A stretch of DNA of 6,923 bases from Chlamydiota bacterium (GTDB taxonomy: Bacteria; Chlamydiota; Chlamydiia; Chlamydiales; JAJFMK01), in contig JAJFMK010000296.1 of the NCBI GenBank assembly GCA_021772215.1, positions 1 through 6,923 of the forward strand, written 5' to 3'. Every line of letters begins with the position of its first letter. The first letter of the stretch is position 1. Below are positions 1 to 6,686 of this stretch, one piece after another. The notes beneath the pieces were generated by a model. The model saw only the letters and a program-made list of their open reading frames with translations. It made no database searches and was not told the DNA's origin. The translations under genes and the position numbers were made by a program.

Positions 1-5
1 TTAAA

Positions 6-11
6 TCCTCT
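6..11 (-). promoter_or_regulatory. Shine-Dalgarno of a presumed next gene outside the window
   Basis: Read on the minus strand, the 14 nt after the stop codon of the gene at 15-3266 contain AGAGGA, a good Shine-Dalgarno match, followed by TTTAA before the window ends. With 5 nt of spacing already used, a start codon would fall within the next few bases beyond position 1. This suggests a third minus-strand gene directly downstream in the same operon. The start codon itself is not visible, so this is inference from one short motif in a suggestive place. Confidence 0.4.
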
Positions 12-14
12 TAT

Positions 15-3000
15 CTAACCATTGGTAACACTGAGTCTAATTTCCTCTTTAATAACTCCTCCATCTCCAATGAGACGGACAGTATAGGTTTCGATATCAT
101 TTTGAGATGGGCCTGTCTTACTGCTGATTTCGTTTTTGTTCTCGTTGTATGAGAGCCAACTTGGAAGCAAATTTCCACCAGAAATTGGTCGGTCATATTT
201 CATCCATTCGAGTAATCCTCTACCTTCAAGAAATTGTGGCACAGGAATATTAGCAAACATCTTCTGTCCTTTAAATGCTTGTGCAAAATTGACTTCGTTT
301 TTAGCTGTGGCAAAGCTATAGCTGAAAGGTTGGTCAGCTGGAACATTCACAGTTCCTTTATCATAATTTTCACGATACCAGGGGTTTATAAAAAAACCTC
401 TGTTTGCGTAGCAGGCAATAGCAAATCCAGAGATACCGACAAGAGGTCCAACGATAGATAAGGCTCTTTCGAGATGAGAGGTACCTTGTACTGCCAGGTC
501 AAAGGCGTTGCAGGTCTCTAAATCTCCATCTGAGGCGCAGATCTGAACGGGAACCGTTTTATCGCTAAATGCTCCAGTGTCACCTGCGCTTGGTTTTCCT
601 GACAATGTTCGTTCTTTAAAAGTGAGCCAGGCAGGAAGGGGGTTGCCATTGATTTTGGCTGCTCTTAAAGTGAGTGAATCTCCGTTGGCATCAGCAAAAG
701 TATTGTCTGGTACAATATAGTTGTACAATTGATCCACTTGAGCAGTTTGACTGTTAATTGGATTAACGACTTTTGGAGCAGCGTTTTGGCCTACATTTAT
801 TACCAGCGCTCCCAAAACAGGAGGCTGTACTTCATCATCAGCGCTGATCAAAATATTGTAGGTGCCATCAGATTTATTGGGAGGGATTCCTGAAAGAGTT
901 TGCGCTGTTAGGTCGTGGGTTAGCCAACTTGGTAGAGGAGAACCATCATTTAGCCTAGTTTGATACTTAACGGGGCCCAGCGGCGAGCTAATCATGTCTT
1001 TAGGGATATGGTACTGAAATGAGGCTCCAATACGGGTTGTCTCTTCAGAGAGGGTATTGATGACATTTAAATCAAAATGAAGAGATGCTGTTCCTCCCTT
1101 TGAATCGGTAGCTGTGACATTTATGGTCGTTATCCCTTTGTCAGAGCTATTCGGGGTCCCTTGAAATTCGATCCTTGGGCCGATAAAGCTGAGCCATGAA
1201 GGCAGCGCTCTCCCGTCAGCTTCTGTTGCGCTGTACATTAAGCTCTCTCTCGGAGGTGTGCTAAATGTATCGTCCGGAAGAGAGTAGAGATATTTAATTC
1301 CTGTGGAAGCTAGCTGATCTGGAACAGGGTGTAGAAGTGCAGGAAATTCGCCTACTGTTAAAGTGAAAGTTGTTGAAGCAGTAACTGCGAAGCTGTCTGT
1401 GGCAGTTAGGATAATCGAATAGAAGCCTTCGTCGTTTATGTTCGGTTCTCCTTCAAATTGCAGGCTTGTCGAATTAAAGCTTAACCAGTCGGGAAGTGCA
1501 TTTTTGTTGGCTAAAGTTGCGTTGTATAAGAGTGTATCGTCGCCATCTTGATCCGTGATTGTTCCAGGGGGTACTGTAAATAAGTAAGGAGCATTTGTCT
1601 CTACAGGTTGGTCCGGTAGGGGAGTTAACACTTTTGGGAAATGGTTAACAACTAGAGAAAAGGTGCTGTTTGCACTTGTCAAAGAGCTGCCATCGTAAGC
1701 TTCGATAAGGATTTCTAGCTTGCCTGCGTCAGAAGATTTGGCTGTTCCGGAAAAAATCCCAATGGGAGAAAAGCTAAGCCAGTCCGGTAGTGTGGTTTGG
1801 TTTACTTCTCTGGCATTAAAATGGATAACATCACTGTTTGGGTCGGGGAAAAGTGATTGATCAATATAAAGGTTAAAGGGAGCTCCTACATCAACCATCT
1901 GGTCCAAAATAGAGTCAATTGACGTTGGTGGACTTTCAACACGCAAAATAAAATCTGAGGAGGCTCGGTTTTGATCGGGGTCTTCAGCAACCAATTCCAT
2001 TTCGTAGTTTCCAGCATCTGACTCTTTTGCAATCCCTGATAATTTCAAGGTCTCTTCCAAAACTATTAAGCCGAGCGTTGAATCTATCGGGTAGACAAAG
2101 TTACCAACAGTTTGTACCTTTCTAAGGCGTGATGTTGTGGATGGGCCAGGTGCATAGTACGAGTTAAAAAGAGTGGGTTTTTTGGGGTCGCTCACATCGA
2201 TAACTTCTAGACCAAAATTTCTACTAACCACGTAGGCAAAATTATCCAACACATCTAAGCCAAAGGAGCCTCCTGCGATATAGTGTGAGCCAACTAAAAT
2301 AGGTTCACTTGGAGTTGTGACGTTAATGATTTCAAGGCCTCTACGACTACTTACATAGGCAAAATTACCCTGGACCCGAACTTTATAACTATCCGGAATG
2401 TCACAAGATCCAGCAAGTGTGGGGTTATTTGTATCGGTAACATTGATAATCTGAAAGTCAAAGTTGCCTGCAATATAAGCTAAGCTTTCAACTACTTGGA
2501 TCCCATCTGCAGACGTCGGATATCTTCCAGCTAATATGGGTTCTTTTGGGTCGCTAACGTCAACAATTTGGAGACCATAGTTGATATAGGCAAAATTACC
2601 TTCGATATCTACTGCTCTGATATTGGTTAGATCTTCATATGCCCCAACAATTTTAGGCTTGTTTGGTTTGCTGACATCGATGATTTGAAGGCCGAATGTA
2701 AAATCAGCAACGTAAGCGTAATCCCCTTGGACCGCAACGCCGCTAGCGTCTCCTGGGGTGTTACGCGTACCAACGATGAAGGGAGCTTTGGGACTGGAGA
2801 TATCCATGATCACTAGACCGTCAAAACCGCTGGCGACATAGGCTAAGTTCCCAACTATATGTAGGTCTCGATATATTTCAGCAGTGCCACCTAACGAACT
2901 TAAATAACTTATACTTTCAGGCTTTAAGCTGAGCCAATTAGGAGAGGTCTCCTCTCCCTTTTTCACAATGCTAATTTTAAATCCACCAGAATCTGAGTCA

Positions 3001-3266
3001 GCAAAAAAATCCGTTGGTGAGATGGATAGTGCATAATGGCTGCCTGGGAAGGCTGATTGAGTGGAGATAATTCCGGTAATTTCTGGGCTGTTGTCTTCTC
3101 TTCGAAGCTCTGTTTTTTTCAAAGCTGCAGCCTGAGCAATGAATATTGCTCCAATAAGTGTTGATCCTCGGCTGATCTGTTGAAAGGAGCGTCCGTTAAA
3201 TGCGCCTATGAGGCTCTTTTTAGATTGCTGTAGAGCTTGGCCTAGATCGCCTTTTAGTACCCTCAT
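15..3266 (-). CDS. LVIVD beta-propeller / cadherin-like (CADG) repeat membrane protein, downstream paralogue
   Basis: The protein has 1083 residues, starts with ATG at 3266 and ends in TAG. In order it shows: a long basic N-terminus (1-33) and a hydrophobic segment (about 35-49), signal peptide or anchor; the first half of a CADG domain (about 68-120, NWL at 110-112); seven LVIVD-type repeats (about 133-403, typical core GLQIIDVSxP); the second half of that CADG domain (about 405-444, SGIA at 410-413); five more CADG domains (about 445-540, 541-638, 639-735, 736-825, 826-927) with the LPxWL and SGxP signatures; a transmembrane helix (about 935-954); and a C-terminal split CADG-like module (971-1080). 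Acidic DxDxDD-type loops, such as that near 572-577, are typical of calcium-binding cadherin-like folds. No enzyme motif is seen, so binding or adhesion at a membrane surface is the most likely role. The gene follows its paralogue by 2 nt, and the start is supported by GGAAGAG 8 nt upstream and by the matching leader length of the paralogue. The exact ligand and the final location (inner membrane, outer surface or host membrane) cannot be told. Confidence 0.93.
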   Translation of the reverse strand: MRVLKGDLGQALQQSKKSLIGAFNGRSFQQISRGSTLIGAIFIAQAAALKKTELRREDNSPEITGIISTQSAFPGSHYALSISPTDFFADSDSGGFKISIVKKGEETSPNWLSLKPESISYLSSLGGTAEIYRDLHIVGNLAYVASGFDGLVIMDISSPKAPFIVGTRNTPGDASGVAVQGDYAYVADFTFGLQIIDVSKPNKPKIVGAYEDLTNIRAVDIEGNFAYINYGLQIVDVSDPKEPILAGRYPTSADGIQVVESLAYIAGNFDFQIINVTDTNNPTLAGSCDIPDSYKVRVQGNFAYVSSRRGLEIINVTTPSEPILVGSHYIAGGSFGLDVLDNFAYVVSRNFGLEVIDVSDPKKPTLFNSYYAPGPSTTSRLRKVQTVGNFVYPIDSTLGLIVLEETLKLSGIAKESDAGNYEMELVAEDPDQNRASSDFILRVESPPTSIDSILDQMVDVGAPFNLYIDQSLFPDPNSDVIHFNAREVNQTTLPDWLSFSPIGIFSGTAKSSDAGKLEILIEAYDGSSLTSANSTFSLVVNHFPKVLTPLPDQPVETNAPYLFTVPPGTITDQDGDDTLLYNATLANKNALPDWLSFNSTSLQFEGEPNINDEGFYSIILTATDSFAVTASTTFTLTVGEFPALLHPVPDQLASTGIKYLYSLPDDTFSTPPRESLMYSATEADGRALPSWLSFIGPRIEFQGTPNSSDKGITTINVTATDSKGGTASLHFDLNVINTLSEETTRIGASFQYHIPKDMISSPLGPVKYQTRLNDGSPLPSWLTHDLTAQTLSGIPPNKSDGTYNILISADDEVQPPVLGALVINVGQNAAPKVVNPINSQTAQVDQLYNYIVPDNTFADANGDSLTLRAAKINGNPLPAWLTFKERTLSGKPSAGDTGAFSDKTVPVQICASDGDLETCNAFDLAVQGTSHLERALSIVGPLVGISGFAIACYANRGFFINPWYRENYDKGTVNVPADQPFSYSFATAKNEVNFAQAFKGQKMFANIPVPQFLEGRGLLEWMKYDRPISGGNLLPSWLSYNENKNEISSKTGPSQNDIETYTVRLIGDGGVIKEEIRLSVTNG
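27..356 (-). other. C-terminal split CADG-like module after the membrane segment (downstream paralogue)
   Basis: Residues about 971-1080 begin with a PFSYSF strand like the first strand of the other CADG domains and end with LLPSWLSY (W1037) and a YTVRLIG strand like their last strands. Between these, about 30-35 extra residues (about 986-1019), rich in charged and aromatic residues, interrupt the domain. The SGxP signature is replaced by SSKTGP. It follows the transmembrane segment and the conserved NPWYR motif (961-965). By the positive-inside rule this module would be on the cytoplasmic side, which is unusual for this fold. The homology is inferred from motif order by eye. Confidence 0.6.
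405..464 (-). other. Predicted transmembrane segment, downstream paralogue
   Basis: Residues 935-954 form an uncharged hydrophobic stretch rich in Ile, Val, Leu, Gly and Ala, followed at once by an Arg-Gly and the NPWYR motif (961-965). It aligns with the hydrophobic stretch of the upstream paralogue (residues 943-963). Conservation in both copies supports a real membrane anchor about 130 residues from the C-terminus. Confidence 0.75.
486..1934 (-). repeat. Five-domain CADG (dystroglycan-type cadherin-like / He_PIG) array, downstream paralogue
   Basis: Residues 445-927 hold five tandem domains of about 90-100 residues. Tryptophan signatures are at DWL 495-497, DWL 593-595, SWL 690-692, SWL 780-782 and AWL 879-881. 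Each is followed some 8-10 residues later by SGTA, EGEP, QGTP, SGIP and SGKP respectively, then a dG.y.i.v.A.D strand pair. The last domain carries a cysteine pair (C910, C919). The fourth and fifth uninterrupted domains are visibly the most conserved against the upstream paralogue, for instance the shared NDGSPLPSWL. Such arrays usually act as stalks or calcium-stabilised binding modules. Confidence 0.88.
2058..2897 (-). repeat. Seven LVIVD repeats, predicted seven-bladed beta-propeller, downstream paralogue
   Basis: Residues about 124-403 contain seven units of about 37-45 residues, each with a core of the form VxGNFAYV...GLxIIDVSxPxxPxxxG. Approximate unit starts are 133, 175, 217, 254, 294, 335 and 381. 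Unit 3 lacks about three residues in the hairpin between its AYI and GLQIVDV strands. Unit 4 carries a lone cysteine (C288). Unit 7 is cut short where the chain returns into the cadherin-like domain. LVIVD repeats are a known family (PF08309) thought to form beta-propellers; seven blades is a standard closed propeller size. Confidence 0.88.
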
Positions 3267-3268
3267 GT

Positions 3269-6200
3269 TTACAACTCTTCCATTTCTACAATTTTTTTAT
3301 CGAGTTCGCCAACCGCGAGCTTGATCTCCTCTAAAATTACCTCGCCTGGACCAAAGGCTCGCACTGTATAGAGTCCCACATGTTTTTGATCTGGACCCTC
3401 TTTACTTATCAGTTCGCGGCTTCCATCGTGAAAGGATAACCAGCTAGGTAGCGGGTTCCCCCCTGTTATTGGTAGATCATATTTCAACCAATCCAGTAAC
3501 CCCTTTTCATCTAGCTTTTTCGGCGTAGGCAAGCCGGCAAACACTCTTTTGCCCTTAAACGCCTTGACCTGCTCAATTTGATTTTGAGGGGCTTTAAATG
3601 TGTATTTAAACGGCTCATTTAGGGGGACAAATTTTGTGCCCATATCATAGGTTTTGCGGTACCAGGGGTTGAGGATCAAACCTCGTTTTTTGTACCAGCC
3701 TACGGATAGTCCTGCCAATGTTGCTAGAGGGCCTAGCACGGCTAAAATGATCTCTATGTTGGAAGAGCCTTGAACAGTTAAGTCAAAGTCGCTACATACC
3801 TCTTGATCACCATCTGAAGCGCAGATCTGTAGGCGAGTCAGCTTATCTCCAAACGTGGCGGTATCACTAGGAGCTGCCGCGCCTTTTAATGTGTTATTAG
3901 TAAACGTTAACCAGGTAGGAAGGGGTCTTTTGTTGGCTCTTTGAGCTCTCAGATTCAATGTCTCACCGTTGGGATCGCTGAATGTATTGGAAGGCACGGC
4001 ATATGAGAACTTTTGTCCGACTTGTGCTGTCTTGCTGCTGATAGGATTTGCTAATTCCGGGGCGGCATTGGGTCCTACTCTTAAGATGAGTGCTCCTAAA
4101 GCTGGCTTTTGGAGTCCATCGTCAGCTTTGATTAAAATTGAGTAAATACCGTCAGACCCAGCGGGAGGTACGCCAGAAATTGTTAAAGTTGATGGGGTAT
4201 AGTTTAACCAGCTAGGTAGAGGAGAGCCATCGTTAAGGGTGACGCTATAGTTTACAGGGCCAAGGGGTGAAGTAATCATGTCATTTGGAATTGCGTAGAG
4301 GAATGAGCCACCGATACGCACCGTTTGTTCTAGAAGGGCGTTAGCGATATTTAGGTCAAAAAGACTCTTTACTGTTCCTCCTTTTGAGTCTTTAGCAATG
4401 ACTTGTAGTGGGACAACTCCTCTGTCTAAAGCGTGCGGGGTCCCCTGAAATTCTAGCCTAGGTCCTACAAAGCTGAGCCAAGAGGGGAGGGCGCTTCCGT
4501 CATTTTTTGTGGCACTGTAGGTTAGAGTCTCTTCAGGGGGCGCTGTGAAGCTGTTTGCAGGTATAGTAAATTGATAGAGGTTGCCAATAGCCGCTAGTTG
4601 GTCGGGGATCGGGGTCGAAAGCGTTGGGAAGTATCCCACGGCTAAGTTAAATGTTGTCGAGGCGGTAGCTCCGGGAGTGTCTGTCGCCGTTACAGTTATT
4701 TCGATTGAGCCCTCATCAGTTTTCGAAGGAGTGCCTGAAAACTGTAGACTTTCTGATTGAAAATCTAGCCAGGGGGGTAAAGGATCGCCGTCTCCAATTA
4801 CTGCGCTGTAAGTTAAGATGTCATCTTGATCCTGATCAACAAAGGTCTCTTTCGGTAGCGAAAAGGAGTTGAATTGGCCAATGTTGGCAGCTTGATTTGG
4901 TAAAGAGGAAAAAGGAATTGGAAAGTGGTCGACAGTTAAAATGAAGCTATTATTAGATCTTGTTAAGACTGTTCCGTCAAAGGCTTCGACAAAAATTTCA
5001 TATTGCCCCACATCTGCTGAAGTTGGAAAACCAGAAAAAATTCCGATAGTGGAGAACCCAAGCCAGCTGGGCAAGTCAATCTGATCAACTCCTTTTGCAG
5101 AGTGGTAAATGACATCATCGTTTGGATCTGGAAAAACCGTCTGGTCTAAGAAAAAGTTAAAGGAGCTGCCTACGTCAATGAGTTGATTTGAGATTGGATT
5201 GGCTGCTCTTGGGGGTCCCTCAACACGAAGCGTGAAAGTTGACGTGCCTAGATTCGATTCTTGATCTTCGGCGATCAGTTGAAATTCGCTATTGCCGATG
5301 TCATCTTCTCTTGGTATGCCTGTTAGAAGATAGCTTTTCTCTAAGATCTGCAGCCCTGAGGATTCCCCACAGATGTAGATAAATGAATCAACGAGATCTA
5401 AACCGTTGCCACCGCCTGGGACACTCAATGATTCCTTTAAGGTTGGTCTCTTTGGGTCACTGATGTCGATGATTTCTAAGCCAAAATTTGCCTCAGAAGC
5501 GTATAAGAGGTCGTCAACAACACGTATTTTTGTGATAAATTCTTGTACTTTGAGTTCTCCAAATGGAATGGGATGAGTTCTGTTATTTACGTCAAGAGTT
5601 ATCAGGCCTGAAGAGCCAAAAACGTATGCAAAGTTTCCATCGATTGTCACATCTAGGGTGTAACCTGTATCATAAGTGTTACTTAAGGTAGGGTTGGCAG
5701 GGTTACTCACATCAATGATCTGAAGACCAGGATTACCGACAGGCACAAACGCTAGGTCTTCTTCTACAAAGACTGCCCAGGCGTCATCTGCTGTCGCAAA
5801 TGATCCAACAAAAGTTGGGCTATTAGGGTTACTCACATCAATAATCTGCAGGCCTCCGCTATCATCGGCGATATAAGCTAGGTTTCCAACGACTTGGACC
5901 TTTTTTGCTTCACCTGGGGTGTCATAAGTAGCAATCAAGGAGGGAACAGTTGGATCACTGACATCAACAATTTGTAGGCCAGCTGTTCCGTCTGCAATAT
6001 AGGCGTAGTTATCTACAACGGCTAATCCAAAGCCATCCTCTAGAGTGGGGTAAGAACCAAGCAGTATTGGCGCCTTAGGATCGTTCACGTTGATAATCAT
6101 TAAGCCAAAGGCCTCACCAACCATGTAGGCAAGGTTGTCTATGACTTCAACCGCATAAGCGGCATCTGGAGCTCCGTATGCTGTTAAAAAATGAATTTTC

Positions 6201-6583
6201 CCAAGATCAAAGTTTATCCAGTTGGGCAACGCTTGACTGCTCTTCTCAACGGCTCTTAAATCAAAACCCGCAGAGTCAGAATCTGTAAAGTAGTCTGATG
6301 GCCTGATTTCAAAAGAAAAAGGGGTATCAGGAAATGCCGATAACGTCGGGACATTGGCTATTTTTTCTGGCGCTAACCCTATTCCTATCCTTTCGTGATC
6401 AGCTAAGACAGCAGTATTATTGTCTGCCGCTTTGACCTTTTTAAAAAGAGCGGCTCCAATAACAGCAGTTAAGAGCGTAGCTCCTCGGCAGAGCTGTTTG
6501 ACAGGACCTATTCTGCATTTTGACTGTAGCCGGCCAGAAGAGGGGGGAACACTACTTTTATGAGATTCTTGTATGAACACCAT
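3269..6583 (-). CDS. LVIVD beta-propeller / cadherin-like (CADG) repeat membrane protein, upstream paralogue
   Basis: The protein has 1104 residues and ends in TAA. The ATG at 6583 is chosen because an in-frame TAA lies only two codons upstream and no earlier in-frame start exists; a weak GGA Shine-Dalgarno lies 6 nt before it. In order it shows: a basic leader (1-34) with a hydrophobic stretch (about 35-47) and a possible signal-peptidase site after KVKA (A52); the first half of a CADG domain (about 77-133, NWI 121-123); seven LVIVD repeats (about 143-415); the second half of that CADG domain (about 416-457, TGIP 421-424); five more CADG domains (about 457-552, 553-650, 651-747, 748-836, 837-938); a transmembrane helix (943-963); the NPWYR motif (972-976); and a split CADG-like C-terminal module (983-1091) with a short acidic tail. 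It is collinear with the downstream gene along its whole length and is probably the first gene of the operon. No catalytic residues are seen; a surface binding or scaffold role is inferred. It could also be exported to a host membrane if the organism is intracellular, but nothing here proves that. Confidence 0.93.
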   Translation of the reverse strand: MVFIQESHKSSVPPSSGRLQSKCRIGPVKQLCRGATLLTAVIGAALFKKVKAADNNTAVLADHERIGIGLAPEKIANVPTLSAFPDTPFSFEIRPSDYFTDSDSAGFDLRAVEKSSQALPNWINFDLGKIHFLTAYGAPDAAYAVEVIDNLAYMVGEAFGLMIINVNDPKAPILLGSYPTLEDGFGLAVVDNYAYIADGTAGLQIVDVSDPTVPSLIATYDTPGEAKKVQVVGNLAYIADDSGGLQIIDVSNPNSPTFVGSFATADDAWAVFVEEDLAFVPVGNPGLQIIDVSNPANPTLSNTYDTGYTLDVTIDGNFAYVFGSSGLITLDVNNRTHPIPFGELKVQEFITKIRVVDDLLYASEANFGLEIIDISDPKRPTLKESLSVPGGGNGLDLVDSFIYICGESSGLQILEKSYLLTGIPREDDIGNSEFQLIAEDQESNLGTSTFTLRVEGPPRAANPISNQLIDVGSSFNFFLDQTVFPDPNDDVIYHSAKGVDQIDLPSWLGFSTIGIFSGFPTSADVGQYEIFVEAFDGTVLTRSNNSFILTVDHFPIPFSSLPNQAANIGQFNSFSLPKETFVDQDQDDILTYSAVIGDGDPLPPWLDFQSESLQFSGTPSKTDEGSIEITVTATDTPGATASTTFNLAVGYFPTLSTPIPDQLAAIGNLYQFTIPANSFTAPPEETLTYSATKNDGSALPSWLSFVGPRLEFQGTPHALDRGVVPLQVIAKDSKGGTVKSLFDLNIANALLEQTVRIGGSFLYAIPNDMITSPLGPVNYSVTLNDGSPLPSWLNYTPSTLTISGVPPAGSDGIYSILIKADDGLQKPALGALILRVGPNAAPELANPISSKTAQVGQKFSYAVPSNTFSDPNGETLNLRAQRANKRPLPTWLTFTNNTLKGAAAPSDTATFGDKLTRLQICASDGDQEVCSDFDLTVQGSSNIEIILAVLGPLATLAGLSVGWYKKRGLILNPWYRKTYDMGTKFVPLNEPFKYTFKAPQNQIEQVKAFKGKRVFAGLPTPKKLDEKGLLDWLKYDLPITGGNPLPSWLSFHDGSRELISKEGPDQKHVGLYTVRAFGPGEVILEEIKLAVGELDKKIVEMEEL
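3275..3281 (-). promoter_or_regulatory. Shine-Dalgarno of the downstream paralogue, inside the end of the upstream gene
   Basis: The minus strand reads GGAAGAG 8 nt before the ATG at 3266. The motif lies within the last codons (Glu-Glu-Leu) of the upstream gene, whose stop codon is 2 nt before that ATG. This arrangement fits translational coupling and fixes the chosen start. Confidence 0.65.
3311..3637 (-). other. C-terminal split CADG-like module after the membrane segment (upstream paralogue)
   Basis: Residues about 983-1091 open with PFKYTF and close with NPLPSWLSF (W1048), then GLYTVRAFG and EEIKLAV, which correspond to the first and last strands of the other CADG domains. About 30-35 residues (roughly 997-1030), rich in lysine, interrupt it. 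The same layout occurs in the downstream paralogue. A tail of about 13 mainly acidic residues (GELDKKIVEMEEL) follows, which the other copy lacks. Confidence 0.6.
3695..3757 (-). other. Predicted transmembrane segment, upstream paralogue
   Basis: Residues 943-963 are hydrophobic with a single glutamate at the N-terminal edge and a Lys-Lys-Arg cluster just after (965-967), which predicts the C-terminus on the cytoplasmic side. It is followed by the NPWYR motif (972-976) shared with the other paralogue. Confidence 0.78.
3770..5215 (-). repeat. Five-domain CADG (dystroglycan-type cadherin-like / He_PIG) array, upstream paralogue
   Basis: Residues 457-938 hold five tandem domains with tryptophan signatures at SWL 506-508, PWL 604-606, SWL 701-703, SWL 791-793 and TWL 890-892. 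These are followed by SGFP, SGTP, QGTP, SGVP and a degenerate KGAA. Acidic loops such as DQDQDD (583-588) and SDPNG (869-873) match the calcium-loop position of this family. The last domain has a cysteine pair (C921, C930) matching that of the downstream copy. Confidence 0.88.
5339..6184 (-). repeat. Seven LVIVD repeats, predicted seven-bladed beta-propeller, upstream paralogue
   Basis: Residues about 134-415 contain seven units of about 40-42 residues starting near 143, 185, 227, 269, 308, 350 and 392. Units 2, 3 and 4 carry near-identical cores (GLQIVDVSDP, GLQIIDVSNP, GLQIIDVSNP). Unit 5 is the most degenerate (GLITLDVNNR), and unit 7 is truncated where it rejoins the cadherin-like domain. 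The number and position of the repeats match the downstream paralogue. Confidence 0.88.
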
Positions 6584-6589
6584 TTTTTA

Positions 6590-6592
6590 TCC
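6590..6592 (-). promoter_or_regulatory. Weak Shine-Dalgarno of the upstream paralogue
   Basis: The minus strand reads GGA followed by 6 nt and the ATG at 6583. This is a minimal match, clearly poorer than those before the second gene and at the left edge. A nearby ATG at 6594 overlaps it but is out of frame. Translation of the first gene may therefore be less efficient than of the second. Confidence 0.35.
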
Positions 6593-6686
6593 ATGTTTAC
6601 GCCGAACGGTAGTGTCACATATTTCTTGGATTTTAGCCAAAAAGTTTTCTTGAATGCCTTGTGAATTTGGTAAGTGTCTCTTGAAT

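Noticed and set aside
11..196. A 61-codon minus-strand open frame in another frame
   Set aside because: It overlaps the conserved C-terminal module of the downstream paralogue, whose reading frame is confirmed by alignment with the upstream copy. It is a shadow frame.
136..461. Two overlapping plus-strand open frames of 61 and 75 codons
   Set aside because: They lie antisense to the strongly supported domain-coding sequence of the downstream paralogue, have no recognisable domain, and no good ribosome binding site was seen.
3260..3275. Possibility that the two large genes are one gene split by a frameshift
   Set aside because: Each protein is complete, with its own leader, and collinear with the other; the second has its own Shine-Dalgarno. 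The junction is a gene boundary.
5339..6184. DNA-level tandem repeats suggesting slippage or phase variation in the propeller region
   Set aside because: The repeats are clear at protein level but the DNA of the units is well diverged; no long near-identical repeats or simple-sequence tracts were seen.
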